In this document: positions 44,663 through 54,300 of the stretch, one piece after another | Layout of the letters: every line of letters starts with the position of its first letter | Numbering within the stretch: position 1 is the stretch's first letter | DNA from: Leadbetterella byssophila DSM 17132 | Lineage (GTDB): Bacteria > Bacteroidota > Bacteroidia > Cytophagales > Spirosomataceae | Direction of reading: 5' to 3' | Assembly: GCF_000166395.1 (NCBI RefSeq) | Contig: NC_014655.1 | Span: forward strand, 1,550,001 to 1,614,000 | Length of the DNA: 64,000 nt | Program-made: the position numbers and the translations under genes | The notes under the pieces: model-generated | Told to the model about the DNA's origin: nothing | The model's input: only the letters and a program-made list of their open reading frames with translations | Database searches by the model: none

Positions 44663-44670
44663 TACCTTTG
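44663..44670 (+). promoter_or_regulatory. -7 promoter element of the cobalamin-controlled operon
   Basis: TACCTTTG matches TAnnTTTG and lies just before the riboswitch, overlapping the end of the upstream terminator region. Confidence 0.5.
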
Positions 44671-44671
44671 T

Positions 44672-44880
44672 CCTCAGCTTTAGGGTGCCGCGCAATAATC
44701 CAGAATTGCCGGATAATAGGGAATCGTGTGAAATCCACGGGCTGTCCCCGCAACTGTAAGCTCCTTTACGTTCTTCCTCCTACAGTACCACTGTTCCTTA
44801 GGAATGGGAAGGTTTGAAGAATTTGGGAGCAAGCCAGGAAACCTGCCTTAATGCACAAATGCCGAGGTCTACGGCGGATA
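44672..44880 (+). ncRNA. Cobalamin (B12) riboswitch
   Basis: The conserved core is plain: AATAGGGAATCGTGTGAAAT with ATTCCACGGGCTG-type pairing, CTGTCCCCGCAACTGTAA (the L4/J6-3 region), a GGAAGGTTT arm, and the B12 box AAGCCAGGAAACCTGCC at 44831-44847. It precedes a BtuB-like receptor gene by about 60 bp. High cobalamin should lower expression of the receptor and the linked lipoprotein. Ends are approximate. Confidence 0.95.
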
Positions 44881-44904
44881 GACCTACCATAAGTATACAT
44901 TTTC

Positions 44905-46782
44905 ATGTCAAAAACACATTGGCTCGGACTATTAATGATCCTATCTGGGACTATTTTTGCCCAGGAAAAAACACTAGAACCCGTTTCCATTCAGGGAATT
45001 CGGCCGGAAAGATTCATGTCTGGGCAAAAGAATCATTACATAGATTCTGTAACCTTCCACCAGAACTCTCATCAAAATTTAGGCGAGTTCCTACTTTCTC
45101 AAACGCCTATAATCGTTAAGAATTATGGTGCTGGCCAACTGGCCTCGGTATCCTTCAGGGGTACTTCCGCATCACACACGGCCGTGCTTTGGAATGGAAT
45201 AAATATCAATTATCCCTCCTTAGGACAAGCTGACTTTTCTACTATTCCCATGGTAGGGTTTGATGATCTAAGTGTGCAGTTCGGTTCCGGCTCCAGTACG
45301 GTAGGCACAGATGCCGTAGGTGGCAGTATTATGTTGAGATCTTTGCCGGATTTTCAAGGTTCGGGCACCCGAGTAAAATTAGGTTTAAGAGGAGAATCAA
45401 CCAATAACCTACAAGCCCATCTCACCCTAAAACATCATCTCCACACTAAGAAGGGTTTGCAATTTTATTCAAAAACTACTCCCTACTGGAACAAATGGAA
45501 TCATGACCTTGGTGAAGGTCCTATAGTGAGGGAAAATCAAAGTCTGAACGTGGAGCCCATAAGAACATTGCAGGGAGGGGTGATTCAGGATCTATTCCTG
45601 CTGATGCCTAATAAAGACTCCTGGAGCCTTAACTTTTGGTACAATGATCATGATCTTACTATCCAGCCCCAAGTGGCCCAATTGCGCGAAACTACAGCAG
45701 CTAAGGCTTTGAGAACGGTATTATCCTATCATAGAAAACAAACGCTGGCCAGAATGGCTTACATATCAGATCGCACTCAATACGGAAAAGGCCCAAGTCC
45801 TATCCCCAGTGAATCTAAAGTTAAACGACTCATCACTAGACTGGAGCAAGATCTGAATTTTAACAAGACCAGCCTTAAAATTGGAGCGGAAGCTACGTAT
45901 ATCGATGCCGTTCTAGACGGAAGTATACATAAAAATGAATGGAGATCTGATTTCTATGCTCTATTCCGACAGGATTGGACCACCTTTTGGAACTCCACAG
46001 TGAATTTCAGACAAGCTTTGGTCAGCGGATACAACCCTCCCTTTACTCCTTCGATAGGGAATGAACTGTATATCTTTAAAACTAAAGATCATAGTCTATT
46101 ATGGAATACCTCAATAGCCAGATCCTATAGAGTTCCTACCTTGAATGAAAGATATTGGGACGTACTGGGAAATCCCGACATCAAACCTGAGAATGGTTGG
46201 AATAAAGAAACCGGTCTTAAGTGGAAAACTCCTTTTAGTATAGAAGTAGGAGCAACGTACTTCCATAATAGGATCAAGGACTGGACCTATTGGAACCCTA
46301 CCAAAAATTATAGAGTAGAAAATCTGCAGGAAGTCCTTGCCAAGGGCTGGGAAATAGAAATGGCCTATATATATAATAACAAGGAATTTCAATCCAAAGT
46401 TCGTATGCACTACTCTTGGCTCCATACTTCTCAGCAAAAAGAATATGGCCCATATACAAAGGATTTGATAGGCAAACAATTGGTTTACATCCCCAGACAT
46501 TCCCTAGGAGGAAACTTCTGGGCAAAGTATAAATCCTGGAGTCTGGATGTCCAACCGCAGTATCAATCGAGAAGGTATATCACGTTTGATCATTCAGGAA
46601 AATTCTTTGATCCATACTTTTTACTCAATGCCAGGCTTGGCTATTCTGGTCAAATTCGTAAATGTTATTATCAAATGGCCCTGCAATCGAATAACCTTAC
46701 GGATACGCTTTACCCCAATGTAAAACAAAATGCAATGCCTTTAAGGACTTGGGCTTTGCAACTTACCATAGGAAATATTTAA
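44905..46782 (+). CDS. btuB: TonB-dependent receptor, BtuB-like cobalamin transporter
   Basis: A 625-residue outer-membrane receptor. Signal peptide 1-19 (ending IFAQ), a TonB-box-like LEPVSIQGI, a plug domain (about 30-150) with FRGTSASHTAVLWNGI and VGTDAVGGSIML, then a 22-strand barrel ending LQLTIGNI. It is the first gene after the cobalamin riboswitch, so it most likely imports cobalamin or a related corrinoid. The ligand is inferred from the riboswitch and the size. Confidence 0.9.
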   Translation: MSKTHWLGLLMILSGTIFAQEKTLEPVSIQGIRPERFMSGQKNHYIDSVTFHQNSHQNLGEFLLSQTPIIVKNYGAGQLASVSFRGTSASHTAVLWNGININYPSLGQADFSTIPMVGFDDLSVQFGSGSSTVGTDAVGGSIMLRSLPDFQGSGTRVKLGLRGESTNNLQAHLTLKHHLHTKKGLQFYSKTTPYWNKWNHDLGEGPIVRENQSLNVEPIRTLQGGVIQDLFLLMPNKDSWSLNFWYNDHDLTIQPQVAQLRETTAAKALRTVLSYHRKQTLARMAYISDRTQYGKGPSPIPSESKVKRLITRLEQDLNFNKTSLKIGAEATYIDAVLDGSIHKNEWRSDFYALFRQDWTTFWNSTVNFRQALVSGYNPPFTPSIGNELYIFKTKDHSLLWNTSIARSYRVPTLNERYWDVLGNPDIKPENGWNKETGLKWKTPFSIEVGATYFHNRIKDWTYWNPTKNYRVENLQEVLAKGWEIEMAYIYNNKEFQSKVRMHYSWLHTSQQKEYGPYTKDLIGKQLVYIPRHSLGGNFWAKYKSWSLDVQPQYQSRRYITFDHSGKFFDPYFLLNARLGYSGQIRKCYYQMALQSNNLTDTLYPNVKQNAMPLRTWALQLTIGNI

Positions 46783-46796
46783 AAAAACGAATTACA

Positions 46797-47855
46797 ATGA
46801 AGAAAACCTGGATTTGGGCACTATTTTGCCTCACAGCTTGTGAATCAAAAGATTCACCTGACAACAGCCACCTACCTTATGAAAATGGGTTCATTGTTTT
46901 AAATGAAGGAAACTTCATGGACAATAACGGGACCATTACCTTCATCAGCGGAAACGATGCTAAATATGACATCTTCCAGAAAGAAAACCAAAGATCTCTG
47001 AACGGGTCCGTGACGGGATACACAGAAGCCGGTAATAAGGGAATAATTTTGGTAGATAATTCAACCGGCGGACAAGACCTTATCGAATTTGTAGACGCAA
47101 AAACCTTCAAATCAACTGGCACCATAGCTGCAGGTCAGATTGAAAATCCACGAAAGGCACTGAAAATTACTGAAGACAAAGTGTATATCAGTGCTTGGGA
47201 TGCTACAGGTTCCTGGCCTAATACCTACATTAATCCGGGATATGTGGCAGTCGTAGATGTAAATTCAGGAAGAATCACAAAGAAAATTCCTGTTCAAAAA
47301 GGAGCTGAAAGCATGGTGAAGATAGGCAATGAAGTATTTGTAGGCAATGTCTATTCTGATGATTCCCAAATCACTATCATCAATGCGGTTACAGATGAGG
47401 TTATCAGTACCCTAAAGACTGCACCAAATCCTGAGCTTATAGGGGTGGATGCAAATGGGAAACTTTGGTACTTCGATGGAGATTTAAGAAGACTAAACCC
47501 AACTTCCAAAGAGATAGAAAGCACCATTCAAGTGGAAACGGGAGCTGCTACCCCAAGCAAATTCAATTTATCATCTGACAAGACCACTTTGATTTATAGC
47601 TTATCTTATTATGATGAGCAATATATAGAAAGAGGAAACGTGTATCAAATGAGTATCCAAGATACAAAATTCAACCAAGAACGAGCTTTGATCTCTAGAG
47701 TTTTCTATGGTTTAGATGTCAATGAAGGCACCATCTTCGGTACTATAGTCCCTTCTTTTAAGCAGGCAGGCTATGTATTAAGATATAAAGAGAACGGTAC
47801 CCTAATAGATTCTATCAAAGTAGAAGTAGGGCCATCCAAGTTCTACTTTAAATAG
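46797..47855 (+). CDS. Surface lipoprotein, DUF5074/YncE-like propeller, B12 operon
   Basis: A 352-residue lipoprotein with lipobox CLTACES (Cys near residue 14), starting at ATG 46797. The body has the repeated beta-propeller pattern (GFIVLNEGNFMDNNGTI, GYVAVVDVNSGRITKKI, GVDANGKLWYFDGDLRRL) of DUF5074/YncE proteins. It follows the receptor by 14 bp under the cobalamin riboswitch, and related lipoproteins act as extracellular partners of BtuB in Bacteroidota (BtuG-like). So it is a likely surface corrinoid-binding protein. Confidence 0.82.
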   Translation: MKKTWIWALFCLTACESKDSPDNSHLPYENGFIVLNEGNFMDNNGTITFISGNDAKYDIFQKENQRSLNGSVTGYTEAGNKGIILVDNSTGGQDLIEFVDAKTFKSTGTIAAGQIENPRKALKITEDKVYISAWDATGSWPNTYINPGYVAVVDVNSGRITKKIPVQKGAESMVKIGNEVFVGNVYSDDSQITIINAVTDEVISTLKTAPNPELIGVDANGKLWYFDGDLRRLNPTSKEIESTIQVETGAATPSKFNLSSDKTTLIYSLSYYDEQYIERGNVYQMSIQDTKFNQERALISRVFYGLDVNEGTIFGTIVPSFKQAGYVLRYKENGTLIDSIKVEVGPSKFYFK

Positions 47856-47856
47856 T

Positions 47857-47878
47857 AAGAGCCCCTTGCGGGGCTCTT
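47857..47878 (+). terminator. Terminator of the B12 operon
   Basis: Stem AAGAGCCCC / GGGGCTCTT with loop TTGC followed by CTTTT, just after the stop at 47855. Confidence 0.8.
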
Positions 47879-47881
47879 CTT

Positions 47882-49399
47882 TTATGCTTTGAATTCAGCG
47901 TGAATCATACCTATTTCTTTAGCTTCGAGTAAGGTTTGTCCACTCAAGTAAAGATCTATGGCTCTTGCCGCTTCTCTCCCTTCATGTATAGCCCACACTA
48001 CGAGAGATTGTCCACGTTTACAGTCTCCTGCCGCAAATACTCCTTTTTGGGATGTTTTGTACTCCTCAGTTATGATATTGCCCCTAGGATCTAATTTAAG
48101 ATTAAGATCATCTACCAGTCCCTCAGCCTGCGGTTGAGAAAATCCTATGGCTAATAAAGCTAATTCTGCCTCCACTATCCTTTCTGTTTCGGGATGTTCA
48201 ATCAAGGTTCTCTTACCCTTTTCAAACTTCCAGGAAACATTTACAAGCTGAATTGCTTTGAGTTTCCCTTCTTCATCTCCAATAAAAGCTTTGGTATTTA
48301 CACCCCACAAACGCTCACATCCTTCTTCGTGAGAAGTGGAGGTCCTCAATTTATGCTCATAAAGCGGCCAGGGGGTACTGGCGTCTCTATCTAATGGAGG
48401 TTGAACACCGTATGCTATTTGGGTAACATGAACCGCTCCTTGTCGGTTTGCAGTGCCCACACAGTCAGAACCTGTATCTCCACCACCTATTACTACCACT
48501 CTCTTTCCTGTAGCCCGAATATCATCTTTCATGTATTTTTCTCCTGCGTGATTCTTACCTAAATCCAAACCCTCATAACCTTCCTCTAAAGCCACTCTTT
48601 TATTCTGCTGTGTAAGATAATCCATAGCAAAATGAACCCCGTCCAAATCTTTTCCTTTCACATCAAGAGTCCTAGGAATAGTAGACCCTATAGTTAGGAG
48701 TACGGCATCAAAGTCTTCCTGTAATTTACGTGTGGAAATATCTTGCCCTACATTCACTCCTGTTCGAAAGATTACGCCTTCCTTTTCCAAAAGAGTTACT
48801 CTACGGTCAATCACATATTTTTCTAATTTGAAATCAGGAATACCGTAACGCAGCAATCCTCCGATTTGATCAGCCCTCTCAAAGACGGTTACTTGATAAC
48901 CGGCTTTGTTCAGTTGGGCAGCAGCTGCAAGCCCCGCGGGGCCTGATCCTACTACGGCCACTTTTTGCTCTTTTCTCTTCTTCGGAGTTTTGGTATTTAC
49001 CCAACCTTCTTCAAAGGCCTTTTCAGCAATGGACTTTTCTATATACTCTATAGCTACCGGATCCTTATTAATGCCTAATACACAGGCTGACTCACAGGGT
49101 GCTGGACAAATCCTGCCTGTAAACTCCGGAAAATTGTTCGTGGAATCCAGTATTTCAAAGGCGAGCTTCCAGTTCTTTTCGTATACGGCATCATTAAATT
49201 CAGGAATGTTATTTCCTAAAGGACAACCATTATGGCAAAAAGGCACCCCGCAGTCCATACACCTTGTTGCTTGCTCCTGTGTTTGGACCGGATTATAAGG
49301 TTCTTCTACCTCTTTGTAATCATTTTTTCTAGCAGCCACACTCCTCTTTGCAGCTGCTTTTCTTTCTATTTCTAAAAATCCACTAGCCTTTCCCATCAT
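47882..49399 (-). CDS. gltD: Glutamate synthase small subunit (GltD)
   Basis: A 505-residue NADPH-dependent flavoprotein subunit. N-terminal [4Fe-4S] Cys motifs are CMDCGVPFCHNGCPLGN and CPAPCESACVLG; the FAD-binding motif GSGPAGLAAAAQL is at about 151-163, and the NADPH motif GGGDTGSDCVG follows. It feeds electrons to GltB, making two glutamates from glutamine and 2-oxoglutarate. Two consecutive ATGs at 49399; the first overlaps the gltB stop (ATGATGG). Confidence 0.95.
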   Translation of the reverse strand: MMGKASGFLEIERKAAAKRSVAARKNDYKEVEEPYNPVQTQEQATRCMDCGVPFCHNGCPLGNNIPEFNDAVYEKNWKLAFEILDSTNNFPEFTGRICPAPCESACVLGINKDPVAIEYIEKSIAEKAFEEGWVNTKTPKKRKEQKVAVVGSGPAGLAAAAQLNKAGYQVTVFERADQIGGLLRYGIPDFKLEKYVIDRRVTLLEKEGVIFRTGVNVGQDISTRKLQEDFDAVLLTIGSTIPRTLDVKGKDLDGVHFAMDYLTQQNKRVALEEGYEGLDLGKNHAGEKYMKDDIRATGKRVVVIGGGDTGSDCVGTANRQGAVHVTQIAYGVQPPLDRDASTPWPLYEHKLRTSTSHEEGCERLWGVNTKAFIGDEEGKLKAIQLVNVSWKFEKGKRTLIEHPETERIVEAELALLAIGFSQPQAEGLVDDLNLKLDPRGNIITEEYKTSQKGVFAAGDCKRGQSLVVWAIHEGREAARAIDLYLSGQTLLEAKEIGMIHAEFKA

Positions 49400-52300
49400 G
49401 CTGCTAAGGTTTTACTTAAAATCTTCTTGTAATCTCTTGGAAACACTTTCACAAAATTCCCCAGAGCTTCTGACCAATTCTCCAGAATCTCTTTCGCAAG
49501 TTCACTTTGCGTCTTCTCAAAGTGCTTAGTGATCATCTCTTTTAAAGTAGCAATATCCTCAGATGTCAATTCATCCAGATCTACCATCTCCTTATTGCAT
49601 TTCCCATTGAAATTAGAATGGGGATCATATACAAAGGCCAAACCTCCACTCATCCCTGCAGCGAAATTCCTTCCCGTTTCTCCAAGGATGACTACAGTTC
49701 CACCTGTCATATATTCGCAACCGTGGTCTCCAATTCCTTCTACCACTACACGGGCACCGGAATTTCTTACGCAGAATCTCTCTCCGGCCATACCTCTGAT
49801 ATATGCCTCTCCCGAAGTAGCACCATAGAAGGAAACATTTCCTACGGCCATGTTTTCATGAGCCTTGAAAGTAGCCTTAGGTGAAGGATAAACAATAAGT
49901 TCTGCTCCACATAAGCCCTTGCCAAAGTAATCGTTCGCATCTCCTTCTAACTCAAACCTTAATCCTTTTGTAGAGAAGGCTCCGAAGGACTGCCCTGCCG
50001 TGCCTTTGAATTTATAATGAACAGTACCCTCAGGCAAACCTGCCCCTTTGTACTTCTTCGAAATTTCATTTGAAATCATGGCTCCTATGGATCGATTCAA
50101 GTTGTTGATCACATATTCACCATATACAGGTTTCCCTTCCGTCAAAGCAACCTTTGCGTCAGCTATCAACTGTTTATCTAAAACATTTTCTATGCCATGA
50201 TCCTGCTCCTCCTGTTTGTAGAGTGCTACATCAGCCTCTTCTTTGTAGAGGATCTTAGATAGATCTATCTGTTTCAATTTCCAATGATCAATCTTCGTCC
50301 TAGGTACCAAATATTGACTTTGACCTACCATTTCATTCAGTGTCCTGAAGCCTAGTTCTGCCATGATTTCTCTCACTTCCATAGCCATATAAGTGAACAT
50401 GTTCACTACATGCTCCGGTTGACCTGAAAACAGAGCTCTCAATTCCTTGTTTTGAGTGGCTATTCCCACCGGACAAGTATTAAGGTGGCATTTTCTCATC
50501 ATGATACAGCCTACGGATACCAGGGCCGCGGTAGCTACTCCAAATTCCTCTGCTCCAAGAAGTGCTGCTATGACGATATCTCTTCCGGTTCTCAATTGCC
50601 CGTCCACTTGGATGGCTATCCTACCTCTTAATTTATTCCTGACCAACGTTTGATGCGTCTCAGCCAAACCTAGTTCCCAAGGTAAACCCGCATGTCTGAT
50701 AGAAGACAGCGGACTGGCTCCCGTACCTCCATCATAACCGGAGATCAGAACAGCGTCTGCGTGGGCCTTCGCCACACCGGATGCTACGGTTCCAACTCCC
50801 GTTTCCGAAACCAACTTTACTGATATCCGGGCCTTAGAGTTAGCGTTCTTCAAATCAAAGATCAACTGAGCCAAGTCCTCTATAGAATAAATATCATGGT
50901 GAGGAGGAGGAGAGATTAAACCTACTCCCGGTGTACTATGACGTACCCTACCTATCCATTCATCTACTTTGTGCCCAGGCAACTGACCACCTTCTCCCGG
51001 TTTTGCACCTTGAGCAAGTTTGATTTGTAACTCATCTGCATTACTCAGGTAATAGGAAGTAACCCCAAATCTACCGGAAGCCACCTGCTTTACCTTAGAA
51101 TTCATGCTGTCACCGTTAGGCAACAGTTCATATCTCACTTCATCTTCTCCGCCTTCTCCTGAATTACTCATGCCACCTATTCTATTCATGGCTATAGCCA
51201 AAGTGGTATGAGCTTCCCAAGATATGGAGCCAAAAGACATAGCACCTGTAGCAAATCTCTTCAAAATATTCTCCACAGGCTCAACTTCATCTATGGAAAT
51301 CGGTGTGCTTTTAGTGAACTTTAACAAGCTTCTAAGACTCATGGTCTTGTCCGCCTGCTCGTTCATGATCTTGCTGTATTTCTTGAAGATCTCATAACCC
51401 CTTTGCGGGTCAGTGGCTCTAGCCGACTGCTGTAACAAGTGAATGGTATCCGGATTAAACAAATGCTTTTCTCCTCTGTGCTTCCATTGATACACCCCTC
51501 CTACCTCTAGCTTTTTCACGCTATCAATAGGGATTTTCGGGAAGGCAACGCTATGCCTAATCAAGATCTCTTTGGCTATTTCATCAATCCCTAATCCTCC
51601 GATCCTGGATACCGTACCGGTAAAGAACTTATCTACCAAGTCTTTCTTCAGTCCTATACATTCAAAGATCTGAGCTCCTCTGTAAGAAGCCAAAGTAGAA
51701 ATTCCCATTTTGGAGAAGATCTTCAGAAGTTCTTTATTAACAGCTTTGATATAGTTCTTGTACAAATCTTCATCTGTGTGTTCCCCTGGAATCATACCTT
51801 TGGCATTCATGCTGGCAATGGTCTCAAAGGCGATATATGGACAAATTCCGGATGCACCATAACCTATCAAAGTAGCAAAATGGTGCGTTTCCCATATATC
51901 TGAAGACTCTACCAAAAGGCCAATCTTCCCTCTTAATCCTTTCCTAATTAAATGATGGTGTACTGCTGATACGGCCAGCAAGGAAGGAATGGGGGCATGG
52001 TCTGAATCTATGGCTCTATCAGATAGTATAATGATTTCGAAACCATCATAGATGGCATCAACGGCATATCTACAAATCCTTTCCAGTGCAAACTCTAAGG
52101 CTTGTGCCGGGTTAGGAGCATCTGCATTAAAATAGGAATTAATGGTCTTTGCCTGGAAACCTTCATAATCCACAAAACGCAGTTTATCAAATTCCTTAAT
52201 GGTTAATACGGGCTGATTCAACTGTACCTGCCTGCAATGCCTTGGAGATTCAGAGAGAATGTTTTCCGAGGCACCCACGAAGGAAATCAAAGACATAATA

Positions 52301-53910
52301 GACCGCTCACGAATGGAATCAATAGGCGGGTTAGTCACCTGAGCAAACAGTTGCTTGAAATAAGAACTGATATGCTGACTTTGTTGAGATAGTACAGCTA
52401 GAGGAATGTCTATACCCATAGATCCCATGGCTTCAGCACCAGTGGTAGACATGGGGGTTAAGATCATTCTCAGATCTTCTGAAGTCATACCTGCGGAAAT
52501 TTGACGCTTAAGCAGCCCCTCGTCGCTGTACTTGGTATAAGGTCGAATAGACTCAGGTAGATCCTGAATCATGATCTTGTTTTCATCCAGCCATTTCTGG
52601 TAAGGCTGTCTGCTACAGATCTCTGCTTTTAGTTCCTCATCCGGTATGATTCTGCCTTTCTCCATGTCCACTACAAACATTTTACCAGGCTGAAGTCTAC
52701 CCTTATAGGCTACTTGTTCCGGATCTATATCCAGAACTCCTGCTTCTGAGGCCATCACCACGGTATCATCTTTTAGTACCCAGTACCGAGATGGTCTTAG
52801 ACCGTTGCGGTCTAAAGTGGCCCCTACGATGTTCCCATCTGTAAAGGAGATGGAAGCAGGTCCATCCCACGGTTCTATAATAGAAGAATGAAATTCATAG
52901 AAAGCCCTACGAGTAGGATCCATATCCGGATTCTCTTCCCATGCCTCAGGAATCAACATCATCATTACATGAGGTAATGACCTACCTGATAAATGAAGCA
53001 GTTCTATCGCATTATCTAAGTGAGCGGAGTCTGAATTTCCTCTATGGCAAATGGGTAGGATCATTTGCATCTCTTTCTCGGTAAAAAACTCGGAATAAAA
53101 AGATGCTTCTCCCGCCTTAATCCAGTTCACATTACCTTTAACTGTATTGATCTCCCCGTTATGCGCTATGTAACGGAAAGGTTGAGCCAGTTTCCATGAA
53201 GGAAAAGTATTAGTAGAAAATCTGGAATGGACTATGGCAAAAGCAGAAATGACGTCCGGACGAGTGATATCCGGGAAATAATATTTCAATTGGTCAGTAG
53301 TCAGCTGACCTTTATAAGATATAGTACGAGTAGAAAGAGAACTGTAGTAAAAAAGGTCTTCTCCACTAGCTACAGATTCCCGGATTAGTTTTGTGGTTAT
53401 TTGACGAAAAACATACAGTTTCCTTTCAAAGGTCAAATGGTCCGCACCGTCTAACTTTAAGAACAACTGCTCTACCCAGGGTTCCACAGAAAGAGACCCC
53501 TCACCCAAGGTTTCATTCCGGGTTGGTACCTTTCTATAGCCTAAAAGCTCAAAACCTAACTTGTTAGCCTTCCTTTCTATAATTTCTTTGCATTCTCTCC
53601 TCTTCTTTTCATCTTGAGGGAAAAAGATCATCCCTACGGCGTATTCACCATAGCGAGGCAGTCGGAAACCTAACTCCAGACATTCATCATATAAAAACTC
53701 ATGAGGAATTTGCAAAAGAATCCCTGCCCCATCGCCCGTATTGGGATCACAGCCACAGGCACCTCTATGATCCATGCGTTCTAACATGGTGATGGCGTCT
53801 GCAACGATTTGGTGAGACTTGCTCCCTTTCAAATGAGCCCTAAACCCGATACCACAAGCATCATGCTCAAAATCAGGCAGATACATTCCATAATTTGTGT
53901 CCTTTTTCAT
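49396..53910 (-). CDS. gltB: Glutamate synthase large subunit (GltB)
   Basis: A 1504-residue GltB. The Ntn amidotransferase domain begins after a short propeptide with Cys19 (HDACGIGFRAH); the central and FMN domains follow, with the [3Fe-4S] ligands in CIMMRKCHLNTCPVG around residue 1150, and the C-terminal GXGXG beta-helix domain. Length is standard. It is coupled to gltD by a 4-bp overlap. A long AT-rich divergent region separates it from aguB. Confidence 0.96.
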   Translation of the reverse strand: MKKDTNYGMYLPDFEHDACGIGFRAHLKGSKSHQIVADAITMLERMDHRGACGCDPNTGDGAGILLQIPHEFLYDECLELGFRLPRYGEYAVGMIFFPQDEKKRRECKEIIERKANKLGFELLGYRKVPTRNETLGEGSLSVEPWVEQLFLKLDGADHLTFERKLYVFRQITTKLIRESVASGEDLFYYSSLSTRTISYKGQLTTDQLKYYFPDITRPDVISAFAIVHSRFSTNTFPSWKLAQPFRYIAHNGEINTVKGNVNWIKAGEASFYSEFFTEKEMQMILPICHRGNSDSAHLDNAIELLHLSGRSLPHVMMMLIPEAWEENPDMDPTRRAFYEFHSSIIEPWDGPASISFTDGNIVGATLDRNGLRPSRYWVLKDDTVVMASEAGVLDIDPEQVAYKGRLQPGKMFVVDMEKGRIIPDEELKAEICSRQPYQKWLDENKIMIQDLPESIRPYTKYSDEGLLKRQISAGMTSEDLRMILTPMSTTGAEAMGSMGIDIPLAVLSQQSQHISSYFKQLFAQVTNPPIDSIRERSIMSLISFVGASENILSESPRHCRQVQLNQPVLTIKEFDKLRFVDYEGFQAKTINSYFNADAPNPAQALEFALERICRYAVDAIYDGFEIIILSDRAIDSDHAPIPSLLAVSAVHHHLIRKGLRGKIGLLVESSDIWETHHFATLIGYGASGICPYIAFETIASMNAKGMIPGEHTDEDLYKNYIKAVNKELLKIFSKMGISTLASYRGAQIFECIGLKKDLVDKFFTGTVSRIGGLGIDEIAKEILIRHSVAFPKIPIDSVKKLEVGGVYQWKHRGEKHLFNPDTIHLLQQSARATDPQRGYEIFKKYSKIMNEQADKTMSLRSLLKFTKSTPISIDEVEPVENILKRFATGAMSFGSISWEAHTTLAIAMNRIGGMSNSGEGGEDEVRYELLPNGDSMNSKVKQVASGRFGVTSYYLSNADELQIKLAQGAKPGEGGQLPGHKVDEWIGRVRHSTPGVGLISPPPHHDIYSIEDLAQLIFDLKNANSKARISVKLVSETGVGTVASGVAKAHADAVLISGYDGGTGASPLSSIRHAGLPWELGLAETHQTLVRNKLRGRIAIQVDGQLRTGRDIVIAALLGAEEFGVATAALVSVGCIMMRKCHLNTCPVGIATQNKELRALFSGQPEHVVNMFTYMAMEVREIMAELGFRTLNEMVGQSQYLVPRTKIDHWKLKQIDLSKILYKEEADVALYKQEEQDHGIENVLDKQLIADAKVALTEGKPVYGEYVINNLNRSIGAMISNEISKKYKGAGLPEGTVHYKFKGTAGQSFGAFSTKGLRFELEGDANDYFGKGLCGAELIVYPSPKATFKAHENMAVGNVSFYGATSGEAYIRGMAGERFCVRNSGARVVVEGIGDHGCEYMTGGTVVILGETGRNFAAGMSGGLAFVYDPHSNFNGKCNKEMVDLDELTSEDIATLKEMITKHFEKTQSELAKEILENWSEALGNFVKVFPRDYKKILSKTLAA

Positions 53911-54300
53911 CTGAAACTGCCGCTAAAATCTAACAATAGTACTTTATACTAAAAAAATAGGATTCTTAGATACAAAATACACCAACAGTGCAATTTATCG
54001 GACTTTTATTCTGAATGTATTTAATAGAACAATATTTTATACTGAAAATCAATAATTTATTTTTTTAATTATAATTTCTATTAAAATTATACAAAAAGGG
54101 ATAAAGACTCTGAAGAAAATTCACCATAAAACCAAATATTTATACTCCCAAAAAGGTTTTTTCTGAATTTTTCTTTCAATATTTTAACTTTTACTAAATA
54201 TTATTTAGCGCGATTTTTCTCTGAAATGCCTTGATTAAAGAAGCTCTTAGATTCAAGGCATTCCTTTTGTATCTTTGCAGCAAATTTTATTGGGTACAGA
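53911..54300. other. Divergent intergenic region between gltB and aguB
   Basis: 390 bp, strongly AT-rich, without a supported reading frame. TATCTTTG at 54270-54277 is a -7 element for aguB. Nothing comparable was confirmed for gltB. No repeat or stable hairpin was noted. Confidence 0.55.
54270..54277 (+). promoter_or_regulatory. -7 promoter element of aguB
   Basis: TATCTTTG matches TAnnTTTG and ends 23 bases before the ATG at 54301. Confidence 0.5.

Noticed and set aside
44814-45119. A 101-codon open frame overlapping the riboswitch and btuB start
   Set aside because: It lies across the B12 box and inside btuB in another frame; it has no family character.
49529-49884. Plus-strand open frames inside gltB
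   Set aside because: They are antisense shadows of a conserved gene and encode low-complexity sequence.
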